33,411 nucleotides of DNA, taken from positions 1 through 33,411 of the forward strand of contig NZ_ALVZ01000160.1 in NCBI RefSeq assembly GCF_000332055.1, in the 5' to 3' direction. The translations under genes were made by a program, and so were the position numbers. The notes under the pieces are model-generated. The model ran no database searches, was not told the DNA's origin, and saw only the letters and a list, made by a program, of their open reading frames with translations. This DNA is from Xenococcus sp. PCC 7305 (GTDB lineage: Bacteria > Cyanobacteriota > Cyanobacteriia > Cyanobacteriales > Xenococcaceae). This document shows positions 1 through 8,316 of this stretch, piece after piece. Each line of letters begins with the position of its first letter. Within the stretch, counting starts at the first letter, position 1.

Positions 1-488
1 GCTTCAAAGTTCCCTGTTTCCGGGTTAAATATATACTGAGCCAAGATTAAACCAGGTAGTCCTGACTCTCGTAGAGCGTTGTTAGCTTCGATACTAGCAA
101 TGCGTACGATGTTTAATAAGTTACGACCCCCGATAATTCCCCAATTCTCATCAAAGGCGAGGAGAGAAATCCTCGAACCGTTAGCTGGACCATCAGTTGT
201 AGCATCCGAGCCTAGGCTGTGGTTGACGAACACATAGTTGGTGCCATCAATATTGGTGTGGGAGACTCCATCCACATTACCAATAAAGGTGAAGGTTTCT
301 GTGGCACTAGCTGTTAAGGGATTGTCACCACTATCGACTTCCCCCAGATTATCTACGGGGAAGGCCGCAGCCGGATCTGTGGCCAGGAAAGGAAATTCCC
401 CTTCTAATAAAGGTATTTCGTCTCCGAATGTTAACAGGGGAATACTAGTATAGTCATTATTGAGATCAATTAAATAGGATTCAGCCAT
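1..488 (-). CDS. Unidentified protein, N-terminal part (runs off the left edge)
   Basis: An open frame starts at an ATG whose complement is at 486-488 and stays open to base 1, giving about 162 residues beginning MAESYLIDLNNDYTS. A GAGGA ribosome-binding-like sequence lies about 13 bases upstream. There is no signal peptide. A stretch reading YVFVNHSLGSDATTDG, followed by a segment rich in SRISLLAFDENW, loosely recalls the NHE region of PhoX/DUF839-type alkaline phosphatases, which are often large and secreted in cyanobacteria. The match is too weak to assign, and the C-terminal part is missing. The real gene is supported by a frame free of stops and by sensible residue composition. It faces the same way as the sulfatase cluster to its right but is separated from it by 180 bases. 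Confidence 0.6.
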   Translation of the reverse strand, partial: MAESYLIDLNNDYTSIPLLTFGDEIPLLEGEFPFLATDPAAAFPVDNLGEVDSGDNPLTASATETFTFIGNVDGVSHTNIDGTNYVFVNHSLGSDATTDGPANGSRISLLAFDENWGIIGGRNLLNIVRIASIEANNALRESGLPGLILAQYIFNPETGNFE

Positions 489-668
489 CAAGAATATTTT
501 CCTCAGTCTAAATTTGAAGTAACTTCATCGCCTCTGATCTTAATAAACAAGGAAGTTTCAGATTACATTGATGAAACAAAAATTAATAGGTTTAAATCAT
601 ACTTATGTAATAACGGTTAATACATTTGTGACTGAGTGAAAATAAATAGGAAAAACTATTGTGGAAAT

Positions 669-1685
669 TTAGCTGACTAATCGAAAACCAATGTGAGATG
701 TTCCCGTATCCGGTGATTGAGCCTCCCGAGCAGCAGGTCGAAAACGACTACAGTAGTTTTGGGCACATAAAAAGGAACCACCTTTGATGACATGTTTAGC
801 AACGCCAGGTTCTCTAGGATCTAAACTTTTACTGGCATCAGCAACTGTCGGGTTTACTTGATGCTCTTTTCCCTTATGACCCAGACGATACCAATCAACA
901 GTCCATTCCCAAACATTACCTGCCATGTCATATAACCCATAGCCATTAGCGGCAAAGGACTCCACGGGGGCTGTGCCATAATAACCATCTTTTTCTAAAT
1001 TCTTAAAAGGAAACTTTCCCTGCCAAGTATTCGCTTTGTCCGCAGAGTAAGTATTTCCCCAAGTGAAGATGGCATTTTTGAGTCCCCCTTTGGCAGCAAA
1101 TTCCCATTGAGCTTCTGTCGGCAAAGACTTCCCTGCCCAGTCTGCATAGGCTTGAGCATCTTCATAGGCAACCTGAACCACAGGATAATTTTCTTTGCCC
1201 TCAATACTACTGTCAACTCCTTCTGGATGTTGCCAATTTGCCCCAGTAACCCAATGCCACCATCCCAGTTCTTTTACTCTTAACCCTAATGGTTGCACAA
1301 ATACTAATGAACCAGGAGCTCTTTGTTCTTCAGATAGCTGGGGGAATTCCGTCGCACTTAAAGGCCGTTCCGCAACGGTTATATATCCTGTTTCTTTGAC
1401 AAATTCAGCAAATTGACCATTGGTTATTTCATGTTGATCCATACAAAAACCATCAACACGAACATCTGGAGCCGAATGTTCCTCTATATAATGCTCATCA
1501 TCGCCGATTTTAAAAGAGCCCCCAGGAATCCAAACCATGTCTTGAGGGCAAGAATGATTAACAGAGTTTTGGGTTTGAGAACTTGAGGATTTTCCCAAAA
1601 TATCTGCACCTTGATGAAGTAAAAAAACTGCTAAAAGACTACTCAGAATTAACGCTATAAAAACACCTATTTTTTTGGTAATCAT
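669..1685 (-). CDS. Formylglycine-generating enzyme (SUMF1/FGE family), exported or membrane-anchored
   Basis: 338 residues. FGE oxidises the active-site cysteine of type I sulfatases to formylglycine. Residues 1-24 have two lysines followed by a long hydrophobic run, so the enzyme is exported or anchored facing the periplasm. The FGE fold starts at about residue 48 with MVWIPGGSFKIG and ends with GFRLVS. Typical motifs are LPTEAQWEFAAKGG, YGLYDMAGNVWEW and KGGSF. The redox cysteine pair is present as C307 and C312 (CAQNYC), with the same C-x4-C spacing as in known aerobic FGEs, so this is a true FGE rather than one of the many Cys-less family members. The next gene upstream on the same strand is a sulfatase with the target motif, 205 bases away, which makes it the obvious substrate. 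Many bacterial FGEs are cytosolic; an N-terminal membrane segment is less usual. Confidence 0.9.
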   Translation of the reverse strand: MITKKIGVFIALILSSLLAVFLLHQGADILGKSSSSQTQNSVNHSCPQDMVWIPGGSFKIGDDEHYIEEHSAPDVRVDGFCMDQHEITNGQFAEFVKETGYITVAERPLSATEFPQLSEEQRAPGSLVFVQPLGLRVKELGWWHWVTGANWQHPEGVDSSIEGKENYPVVQVAYEDAQAYADWAGKSLPTEAQWEFAAKGGLKNAIFTWGNTYSADKANTWQGKFPFKNLEKDGYYGTAPVESFAANGYGLYDMAGNVWEWTVDWYRLGHKGKEHQVNPTVADASKSLDPREPGVAKHVIKGGSFLCAQNYCSRFRPAAREAQSPDTGTSHIGFRLVS

Positions 1686-1890
1686 AATATATGGGAGCTG
1701 TGGGTCAGGAAAAAATAAAAAGTATTAATTAAAAAGTATTAGTTTTCTAATCTCATAAGTTAATTAAAAGATTAACTAGTGAGAGATACTAGGCAAACAA
1801 ATCACAGAAAAGGAAAGAGTAAGTTAAGAATTTTACTAGTGATGAAATTCTATAGCTTACTCCCCAGAGAAAAATAGTAAAAAATGAAGA

Positions 1891-3630
1891 TTAGTTCACT
1901 CTATTATCAGGAATTATTTGTTTTTCCTCGGCATAGACTTCGTAATCTTTGATCATACTGTCCCGCAAATCAGGATAAATCTCGGAAAGATCTTTGGTTT
2001 CTGTAGGATCTAATGCTAGGTTGTATAATTTCCAAGTTTTATCTCCCCATCCAGGATTTAATCGAACCAACTTCCAATCACCCATGTAAACGGCAGCTTC
2101 TCCTTTGCCAAAGATCTCAAAGGCAATTGCTTCATCATCAGCATAAATCTTTTCTGCAAAACCTTCTAATACAGGACGCATTGATTTACCTGCCATGGGA
2201 TGAATCTCCCGACCTTTATACAGACTACCAGGATGCTCAACGCCTGCATATTCCAATAAAGTGGGGGTCACATCTTTGACTGAGGAAAAAGCTCCAGTTC
2301 TACCAACTTGAATAAAGCCAGGATAGGAAATCGCGAAAGAGCCTGCGAGACCACCTTGGGCATGAGTTGATTTTTCTGACCAGTGGGGTGTCGCCGAAAC
2401 CTGTGACCAATTTGAATCGCGGGTAATATACGAGTTGGGTAAACCCATATTCTCGTAGCTGTTGTCCATGCCTTCTTCTTCAATCCAGGGAATGAAATCA
2501 TCCCAATTTTGTCTGTCATGACCATCAGCACCATTGTCGGTCATAAAGATGAAGATTGTATTTTCGTATTCTCCAACTTCTTTAAGATAATCAATATAGC
2601 GGCCAATAGACATATCTAGATAGTCAATCATAGCAGCATAAGTTGCCATTTTTTTCGCAGAATATTTCTGTTCTTCTGGAGAGAGACTATCCCAAGATTT
2701 CATACCCTGAACCGTCCATCTAGCCGGTAACTCTAGGTATTTAGGAATTAATCCAAGTTCTTTCATTCGCGTAAAGCGTTGTGCGCGAATCTCATCCCAG
2801 CCAGCTTCGTAGATCGGAACATATTTATCAATATATTCTTTGGGCGCCTGATAAGGAGTATGGGGCGCTGAATAGGCAAGGTAACTAAAGAAAGGCTTGC
2901 CATCTTTGCGATTAGACTCAACATATTCAATCATTTTATCGGTGAAGTCTTTTGTTGAGTAAAAGTCTTCAGGTAATTCCGTTAATTTCTCCCCATTTAG
3001 TGTATAGTCATTGACGGGAAAATAGGGAGAGAAACCTCTCATGGAATAATGATCTCCCGCACCTTCTAGCAAAGTGAAGGATTCACTAAATCCTCTTTCA
3101 TAAGGATCAAACCCTGATATTTCTTCTCCTGTGACTGCTTTTACTTTTTCAGGAGTTTCAACTCCCCCTAAATGCCATTTCCCAGCCATATAGGTGTGAT
3201 AACCGCTGTCTCGAAGTAGAGTCGGTAGGGTGACCACTTTATCGTTAAGATAACCTTCATAATTAGGTTGACCTATTTGGTTGGGAGCTAGCTTCTCCAA
3301 CATATTCCCAACTCCGGCATCATGGTTATCGACCCCTGTTAGTAACATTGATCGAGTAGGAGAACAAGTGGGAGCAGTATGGAAATTAGTCAACATCATC
3401 CCTTCCCCAATTAAGGCGTCGATATTGGGTGTTTCTATTTCACCACCATAACTTGCCAAATCGGAGTAGCCCATATCATCAGCAATTAGCATTACGATAT
3501 TCGGCCTTTCAATGCTAGAGCTCCTTTTGCTAGCTTTTACTTCACCTTCACCTTGAAGAAACGAGATCCCAATGACGCTGAGGGTTCCAAAACCCGTGGC
3601 GAAGGCGAACTGAGCGATTTTTTTGTACAT
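1891..3630 (-). CDS. Type I (formylglycine) arylsulfatase, exported
   Basis: 579 residues, a normal length for an arylsulfatase. It hydrolyses sulfate esters; the exact substrate cannot be read from the sequence. Residues 1-25 form a lysine-led hydrophobic export signal. The sulfatase domain begins RPNIVMLIADDMG, with metal-binding D51 and D52. The formylglycine site is CSPTR at 89-93, matching CxPxR. Further catalytic-site residues are GKWHLG (K151, H153), H257 in SAPHTP, the metal ligands D365 and N366 in TDNG, and K420/H423 in KSTHAQGG. All expected active-site residues are present, so the enzyme should be active once C89 is modified by the neighbouring FGE. The C-terminal part carries the usual WKLYNL...DPTETKDLS segment. 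It sits between the FGE gene and a periplasmic MBL-fold protein, all on the minus strand with about 200-base gaps. Confidence 0.95.
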   Translation of the reverse strand: MYKKIAQFAFATGFGTLSVIGISFLQGEGEVKASKRSSSIERPNIVMLIADDMGYSDLASYGGEIETPNIDALIGEGMMLTNFHTAPTCSPTRSMLLTGVDNHDAGVGNMLEKLAPNQIGQPNYEGYLNDKVVTLPTLLRDSGYHTYMAGKWHLGGVETPEKVKAVTGEEISGFDPYERGFSESFTLLEGAGDHYSMRGFSPYFPVNDYTLNGEKLTELPEDFYSTKDFTDKMIEYVESNRKDGKPFFSYLAYSAPHTPYQAPKEYIDKYVPIYEAGWDEIRAQRFTRMKELGLIPKYLELPARWTVQGMKSWDSLSPEEQKYSAKKMATYAAMIDYLDMSIGRYIDYLKEVGEYENTIFIFMTDNGADGHDRQNWDDFIPWIEEEGMDNSYENMGLPNSYITRDSNWSQVSATPHWSEKSTHAQGGLAGSFAISYPGFIQVGRTGAFSSVKDVTPTLLEYAGVEHPGSLYKGREIHPMAGKSMRPVLEGFAEKIYADDEAIAFEIFGKGEAAVYMGDWKLVRLNPGWGDKTWKLYNLALDPTETKDLSEIYPDLRDSMIKDYEVYAEEKQIIPDNRVN

Positions 3631-3846
3631 AATGGTAAAAATTCAAAAAAGTGACAAACTAACTAATCGATAATTTCTGTAATGATCCTTTAAATCACTG
3701 AATGCAAAAAATGACAACAATCTCAGTAAAAATACTTCTCTGATCTGTATGATTGATGTCATAAAAATACAATTAATGTTGGGGATTTTACCCCGATATT
3801 CCTAAGTTTTAAACCGATTGGCATAAAATGTTTACATTTCTATGCT

Positions 3847-4797
3847 TTAACAGTCACCATAAGCGACATCCTCAGTTAGGCCGAATCCTAAGTACCATGC
3901 CAATGGATAATCAGGATATGCTTGCGTAATAAAACCTTTGGCCTCTTCAGCATTATTTTGAGTGCAGATTGCTTCGCCATAGGTTGCTATATATTTAGCT
4001 GCATCGTCCATATTCGCCACACTATCGTTTAAACTTGCATTAGGCGCTTTATGTCCAGAAATAACCAGGTCTGGGTTGAGGGATTTGATCTTTTCAAAGG
4101 ATGCCATCCATTCTTGACGAACTTCAGGACTACTGGCTGCTGCCATAAAAGCATGGGTACCCATGAAATACACATCAGCAGCGATTACGGTTTTCGCAGC
4201 GGGAATACTGATTACAGAAATCTCGGGAACGTCTCCTCGCATGCTCATTATTTCCAGTGTTTCACCGTCTAGTTCCATAGAATCTTCGGTATATACTTCC
4301 ACTGGGATCTCAGGATTGGTTGTGACATCTCCAGGATATTGACCTTTATAGATATCAATAAACCGACTAGTGTTGCTCTTTATTCCCTCGACGGTAGCTG
4401 CTCCGGCGTATATAGGTGTATCAGGGAATTTTGCTAGTACAGATTCCAATCCCAAATAATGGTCGGGATGAGCATGGGTAATAAAGATTGCTTGAAGATT
4501 TTTGCCTGTCGCCTCAATGATATCAGCTACGTTGCTCGCGTCACTGAGCTTAAGTTGGGAGTCTACTAGAATGACATTCTCCGTGCCTTCAATGACAACC
4601 GAAGCTACCAAGGCAGCAGGGTCTTCTGAGTAGTAAGGGGTGACGGTTAATTGAGATTCTACCCCAGCCGACATGGCAATTTGTGGGGTTCCCTGACTGT
4701 CTGGGAGCTGAGCGACAACTGATGTATCAGTCCCCCAAAATATACTAATTAAAGAGGCCGCCAATACTGAAATTAAGAGAAATTTGAGCTTTTTCAT
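3847..4797 (-). CDS. Exported metallo-beta-lactamase-fold hydrolase
   Basis: 316 residues. A Sec-type signal peptide (residues 1-30, ending SVVAQ) predicts a periplasmic location. The MBL-fold signature HAHPDH is at 108-113 (H108, H110, D112, H113). D208 in IAADVYF and H249 in ISGHKAP fit the later metal ligands. The position normally occupied by the histidine of the GHTPG turn reads GDVPE, placing D189 where a zinc-binding His is expected. That is unusual and may change metal preference or activity. Two cysteines near the C-terminus (one in AICTQ, one as the last residue) could form a disulfide. The enzyme's substrate is unknown. It is not recognisably an SdsA-type alkylsulfatase, which is much longer. 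It lies upstream of the sulfatase on the same strand, 216 bases away, so shared transcription is possible but unproven. Confidence 0.85.
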   Translation of the reverse strand: MKKLKFLLISVLAASLISIFWGTDTSVVAQLPDSQGTPQIAMSAGVESQLTVTPYYSEDPAALVASVVIEGTENVILVDSQLKLSDASNVADIIEATGKNLQAIFITHAHPDHYLGLESVLAKFPDTPIYAGAATVEGIKSNTSRFIDIYKGQYPGDVTTNPEIPVEVYTEDSMELDGETLEIMSMRGDVPEISVISIPAAKTVIAADVYFMGTHAFMAAASSPEVRQEWMASFEKIKSLNPDLVISGHKAPNASLNDSVANMDDAAKYIATYGEAICTQNNAEEAKGFITQAYPDYPLAWYLGFGLTEDVAYGDC

Positions 4798-5059
4798 GGT
4801 AATCTCGATGTTTAAATAAGAAGCTTGAGATTGTATTGAATCTTGATTTAACTAGATTCTTCTTGGATTAACAGGTATGAGGAGCAAGTACTAAAAAACT
4901 ATCCACCCTCAAAAGATCCATGCCAAGTATACATCTATTTCTTTTAGTATATTTTCTCGGCAAATGCTCATTTGTGCGAAGTATTGTAAACTACTCATTT
5001 GTTCTAAGGTTTTTAGTCGGAGTGGATAATTGCCCACCCCAATTTAGAGATTTATTTGA

Positions 5060-6205
5060 TTAGACCAGTTGAGCTGCTGCTGCTTTCACTCCAGCTTGAG
5101 CAGGAATTTTATGTCCTAATTCGCTTAAAGTTGCTTCTAAGCAGGCGATACCTGTGAGCATGTCACGATCGCTGACAAAGCCAAGATGTCCAATGCGGAA
5201 GATTTTTCCTTTGAGATGATCTTGTCCTCCTGCCAGGGTAATCCCATACTTGCTACTCATGATTTTTCTGATATCTTCGGTGTTCACCGTATCAGAAGTA
5301 ACTGCTGTTACCGCTGTACTAGCAACCTCATCAGCTGCGAAGGTTTGTAAGCCCAGAGCTTTGACCGCTGCCCGAGTCATATTTGTCAGGCGTTGATGAC
5401 GAGAGAAAATGCCTTCTAATCCTTCTCTTTGCATCATTTGTAGGGATATTTGCAACCCGTACATCAGGTTAACTGGGGGCGTAAAGGGAGTGCTGGCTTT
5501 GAGATTGGCTTTTTTGTATTTTCCTAAATCCATATAAAAACGAGGGAATTTACAGGTTTCATAGGCTTGCCATGCTTTGTCGCTTACGGAGAGAAAACCT
5601 AAGCCTGGAGGTACCATATAGCCTTTTTGGGACCCTGAACCTACGACGTCCAAACCCCATTCATCAACGGGAACATTATAAGCTCCGAGGCTGGTGACAG
5701 CATCAACAATGATGAGAGCTTCTCCATGAGCTTTGACATGTTTATTGATTGTTTCGAGATCGTTAAGCACTCCTGTAGAGGTTTCAGAATGAGTGATGAT
5801 AACGGCTTTGATTTCTTTTTTACTGTCTGATTCGAGATGAGTTTGAAATTCGCCCGGATCTAGAGGCTGTCCCCATTCCGCGCTAATCCTAACGGTGTCT
5901 AGGCCAAAAGTTTCGCTGATCTGAGCCCAGCGATCTCCAAATTTGCCATTAACCCCGACTAAAACGCGATCGCCTGGACTGAGGAAGTTAATCATTCCTG
6001 CTTCCATGGCCCCGGTTCCTGAGACGTTCAAGGTCAGAACTTCATTTTTGGTCTGATGTAACCATTTCAAATTATCGTTGATTTCAGCAATAATCTTGCT
6101 AAAGTCCCCACTACGGTGACCAATGGGACGTTTTGCCATAGCAAGCAATACTTTCTCTGGTACCGGAGTCGGTCCAGGAATCATCAACATATGTTTGTCT
6201 TCCAT
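5060..6205 (-). CDS. Class V PLP aminotransferase, alanine/serine-glyoxylate aminotransferase type
   Basis: 381 residues, the normal length for the family. It opens LMIPGPTPVPEKVL and has the substrate-side motif GHRSGDF at 29-35. The PLP region includes SGTGAMEAG (62-70), D168 in IIVDAVTS, and the Schiff-base lysine K194 in GSGSQKGYMVPPGLGF. This family transfers amino groups from alanine or serine to glyoxylate and serves photorespiratory glyoxylate detoxification in cyanobacteria; the homologue was once described as a soluble hydrogenase 42-kDa subunit. Which donor is preferred cannot be seen. The protein has no signal peptide and should be cytosolic. It is separated by 262 bases from the MBL-fold gene and appears to be an independent housekeeping gene. 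Confidence 0.9.
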   Translation of the reverse strand: MEDKHMLMIPGPTPVPEKVLLAMAKRPIGHRSGDFSKIIAEINDNLKWLHQTKNEVLTLNVSGTGAMEAGMINFLSPGDRVLVGVNGKFGDRWAQISETFGLDTVRISAEWGQPLDPGEFQTHLESDSKKEIKAVIITHSETSTGVLNDLETINKHVKAHGEALIIVDAVTSLGAYNVPVDEWGLDVVGSGSQKGYMVPPGLGFLSVSDKAWQAYETCKFPRFYMDLGKYKKANLKASTPFTPPVNLMYGLQISLQMMQREGLEGIFSRHQRLTNMTRAAVKALGLQTFAADEVASTAVTAVTSDTVNTEDIRKIMSSKYGITLAGGQDHLKGKIFRIGHLGFVSDRDMLTGIACLEATLSELGHKIPAQAGVKAAAAQLV

Positions 6206-6298
6206 AGCTCTTAACTTTAAATAGCCTCAACTTCAGACAGCCATACTATCTTATTGCAGTTATATCCTAGAAGAATCAAAGAAAATCTTAAGTTAAAT

Positions 6299-6326
6299 CA
6301 GTTATCAGTAAACAGTTATCAGTCAG
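6299..6326. repeat. Short tandem heptamer repeat (CAGTTAT family)
   Basis: Four degenerate heptamers in a row: CAGTTAT, CAGTAAA, CAGTTAT, CAGTCAG. The array overlaps the stop codon of the exonuclease gene (complement at 6319-6321). It is the reverse complement of the family at 25571-25598. Such heptamer arrays (STRRs) are known in cyanobacterial genomes. Confidence 0.75.
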
Positions 6327-7167
6327 GTAGTTTATCGACTAGATGTTGAATTTCTAGTTCTTGAGCGATATCTACATTGGTTTTAATTTGGGTTATTTGG
6401 CAATTGTCGACAGAAAAGCTGAGAGGGACATTGGTCGCTAGGTTAGTAATTTTTAATAATTGGGTGATCAGTAGTTGGTTATCCTGCATTTTTTTTTGCA
6501 TCCTTGGTTTTAACTCTGCTAAATTAGCGAAAATATTGGCTAAATCCCCATACTTTTGGATCATTTGGGCAGCGGTTATTTTGCCGATACCGGCCACTCC
6601 TTTGATGTTATCGGAAGAATTACCGGCGATCGCTTTAAACAATGGTATTAGCTCTGGGGAGAACCCAAATTCTTGTACTACTAAATCAGGGGTATATATT
6701 TGATGAGTTTTGCCATGAGTATAGTGAACTGATACGCGATCGCTGACTAATTGCAGGATTTTTTTGTCGTTACTATGAATTACTATTGGACAGCTAGTTC
6801 TCTCTGTTATGGTTGCAAGAAGATCTCCGACTTCAAATCCAGAAATATTGAGGTTGCAAATATTCATTTCACCGAGCAAACAACGTAAATTTCGCAGATC
6901 GATGAGAAAATCTTCTGGTTTGGTGTGATCGCGATTTTGTTTGTATTCGGGACAAACTTGATAGCGAAAACTATGAACGGGACTGTTAAATGCGATCGCA
7001 AGATGACTGGGATTGAGCCTGGTTAACAAAGAACGTAAAGAAATTAGAAATCCACTACAAATTGCGATCGGACAACCATCAGAGTTCGTGAGAATCTTTT
7101 CTTTGTTTACATTGGAGTAATAGCATCTATGGGCCAGGGAATCACCATCAATCAATAGTAATTTCAT
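6319..7167 (-). CDS. Stand-alone 5'-3' exonuclease (DNA polymerase I N-terminal domain / FEN family)
   Basis: I place the start at the ATG whose complement is 7165-7167, because the protein then begins MKLLLIDGDSLAHRCYY, the conserved first strand and metal-binding Asp of the family. The 44 in-frame residues upstream are lysine-rich and unlike the family. This gives 282 residues, close to the size of the Pol I 5' nuclease domain. The N-terminal PIN-like domain covers about 1-165 and includes FRYQVCPEYKQNR. The helix-3-turn-helix DNA-binding motif is GNSSDNIKGVAGIGKITAAQ. No polymerase domain follows: the next gene is on the same strand but unrelated. Family members cleave flaps or RNA primers during replication and repair. 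It may be a helper nuclease beside full-length Pol I, or of phage-like origin. Confidence 0.85.
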   Translation of the reverse strand: MKLLLIDGDSLAHRCYYSNVNKEKILTNSDGCPIAICSGFLISLRSLLTRLNPSHLAIAFNSPVHSFRYQVCPEYKQNRDHTKPEDFLIDLRNLRCLLGEMNICNLNISGFEVGDLLATITERTSCPIVIHSNDKKILQLVSDRVSVHYTHGKTHQIYTPDLVVQEFGFSPELIPLFKAIAGNSSDNIKGVAGIGKITAAQMIQKYGDLANIFANLAELKPRMQKKMQDNQLLITQLLKITNLATNVPLSFSVDNCQITQIKTNVDIAQELEIQHLVDKLPD

Positions 7168-7314
7168 ATGTAGCAATATGCTTTTACTTAAAGTAAAACT
7201 AGTAGGATACTTTCTGTGTTTTGATTTGCATTTCTTATTAATTAGACTGAAAATAAACTTAAGAATGTGGTTTTTCCGACAGGCTGCGACTCGTTGCACG
7301 AACCTTCTCTTTAG

Positions 7315-7378
7315 TCAGAATCCTTAGGTGCGCTTATGAAGCCGCCGTCTTACGGCGGCTTCGTCGCACCTCTTCTGA
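7315..7378. repeat. 64-base imperfect palindrome with three nested stems
   Basis: Three nested arms are visible. The outer arm is TCAGAA (7315-7320) with TTCTGA (7373-7378). The middle arm is AGGTGCG (7326-7332) with CGCACCT (7365-7371). The inner arm is GAAGCCGCCG (7338-7347) with CGGCGGCTTC (7353-7362) around a five-base loop. All three pair perfectly, with small internal loops between them. There is no T-tract directly after the stem on either strand, so it does not look like a standard terminator. It is more like a dispersed palindromic element (REP- or MITE-like). Confidence 0.75.
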
Positions 7379-7388
7379 ATACTGATAT

Positions 7389-7438
7389 GCGCTTGCGAAG
7401 CTCTACCCGCAGGGGCAGCGGTATCCTTTAGGAATCCT
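7389..7438. repeat. Second GC-rich short-palindrome element
   Basis: Contains CTACCC/GGGCAG as near-inverted arms (7403-7408 and 7413-7418) and a TCCTTTAGGA mini-palindrome shortly after. The composition (GCGAAGCTCTACCCGCAGGG) resembles dispersed short repeats found between genes in many cyanobacteria. It lies 10 bases beyond the 64-base palindrome and may belong to the same composite repeat. Confidence 0.5.
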
Positions 7439-7483
7439 TTGGCTTACAGCTTACTAAGAACTTTTTTTGCCGAACTCACTTAG

Positions 7484-8074
7484 CTACACATCACTAGCTT
7501 TAATAATCCAATTAACATATATGTTCTTGGGACGAGTTTCACTTCCCCCAACTCCGTTCGTAGATAAATCATAGCCTTCCTGATATTTTCCTCTGCGTCC
7601 GCCGCTATTGCCTTTAGATTGTCTCCCGCTATTGAATTCGATTTTGTGTGAATGCCTTTTAAAGGCATCAGCCTGGGCTGAACCAACGCGATCGCCAGTA
7701 TTTCCCCCCTTAGCAGAATAGGTGCGATCCTTAGCATCTGGATCTCGATTCGCTCCCGCATCGACACCTCGGAGAAAGCGTCCGCGCAAATCTGGGAGTT
7801 TGAAATATCCAGCACGATCAGCTGTTCCATAATAAGTACCAATTATACTGTTTAGCTCTGGGTAGTCATCTATGGGATATTCTTCGCCGTTGCAGATCAG
7901 CCAACCTTGAGCCGCTAATAATCCCGTGGCATTTCCGTTAGTATCACCTGCATAGGCTGTTATTGTTCCAATAGGCACAGTATCAGCACTAGCAGCATTA
8001 ACTTCGGTGCTAAAGGTAAGAGTAATAGCGAAGAGAAAGGCGACAATTGCGCCAAAAATGCGTTTCCTGTTCAT
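7484..8074 (-). CDS. Secreted phage tail-collar-domain protein
   Basis: 196 residues. Residues 1-30 form a clear signal peptide (MNRKRIFGAIVAFLFAITLT, then VNAASA), so the protein is exported. The mature part matches the tail collar fold: PIGTITAYAG, GWLICNGEEYPIDDYPEL, IGTYYG, FKLPDLRGRFLRG, and the C-terminal SETRPKNIYVNWIIKA. This fold occurs in phage short tail fibres and in bacterial proteins often labelled microcystin-dependent protein; the cellular versions have no settled function. The middle segment (about 110-170) is rich in Gly, Ser, Arg and Asp. It lies 242 bases downstream of the giant RHS gene on the same strand and could be read through from it, but no direct link can be shown. 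It is not part of a visible prophage, because no other phage genes are nearby. Confidence 0.88.
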   Translation of the reverse strand: MNRKRIFGAIVAFLFAITLTFSTEVNAASADTVPIGTITAYAGDTNGNATGLLAAQGWLICNGEEYPIDDYPELNSIIGTYYGTADRAGYFKLPDLRGRFLRGVDAGANRDPDAKDRTYSAKGGNTGDRVGSAQADAFKRHSHKIEFNSGRQSKGNSGGRRGKYQEGYDLSTNGVGGSETRPKNIYVNWIIKASDV

Positions 8075-8316
8075 AAGATAGACCTTGTTGAATTTGAGTG
8101 TTTATTTGATTGTTCAATCCGTTTCCTTACTGCAAGAAATAAGGGTTTGATATTTCCTGTTATGGCGATCGGATTGATTTCCGTGGTATCCAACCCTTCA
8201 TGATTTGATATTCTCCTTTATTGGATTAAAGTTTAGATTTGATAATTCGCTCCCCATTTAAAGACTCCGAAATTGCGATCACAGTTTAGATGCGTCTCAG
8301 CTTATGGCTCGAACTT

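Larger units (their letters stand above)
7168..7483. other. 316-base gap between genes, filled with palindromic repeats
   Basis: No convincing gene in either strand. The first 130 bases should contain the promoter and leader of the exonuclease gene. The rest is occupied by two GC-rich palindromic elements described separately, then a short AT-rich stretch after the tail-collar stop codon. Confidence 0.6.

Noticed and set aside
3847-4797. SdsA-type alkylsulfatase
   Set aside because: The protein is far too short and lacks the C-terminal domains of that family; only the MBL-fold signature is shared.
7168-7299. Extra 44-residue N-terminus for the exonuclease
   Set aside because: It is basic and has no family similarity. 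The family's first strand begins exactly at the internal Met at 7167.
7480-7842. 120-residue minus-strand frame within the tail-collar gene
   Set aside because: It overlaps the well-supported tail-collar frame on the same strand and has no domain features.
8075-8316. Immunity gene or displaced toxin tip downstream of the RHS gene
   Set aside because: Only short frames broken by stops are present, without recognisable sequence.
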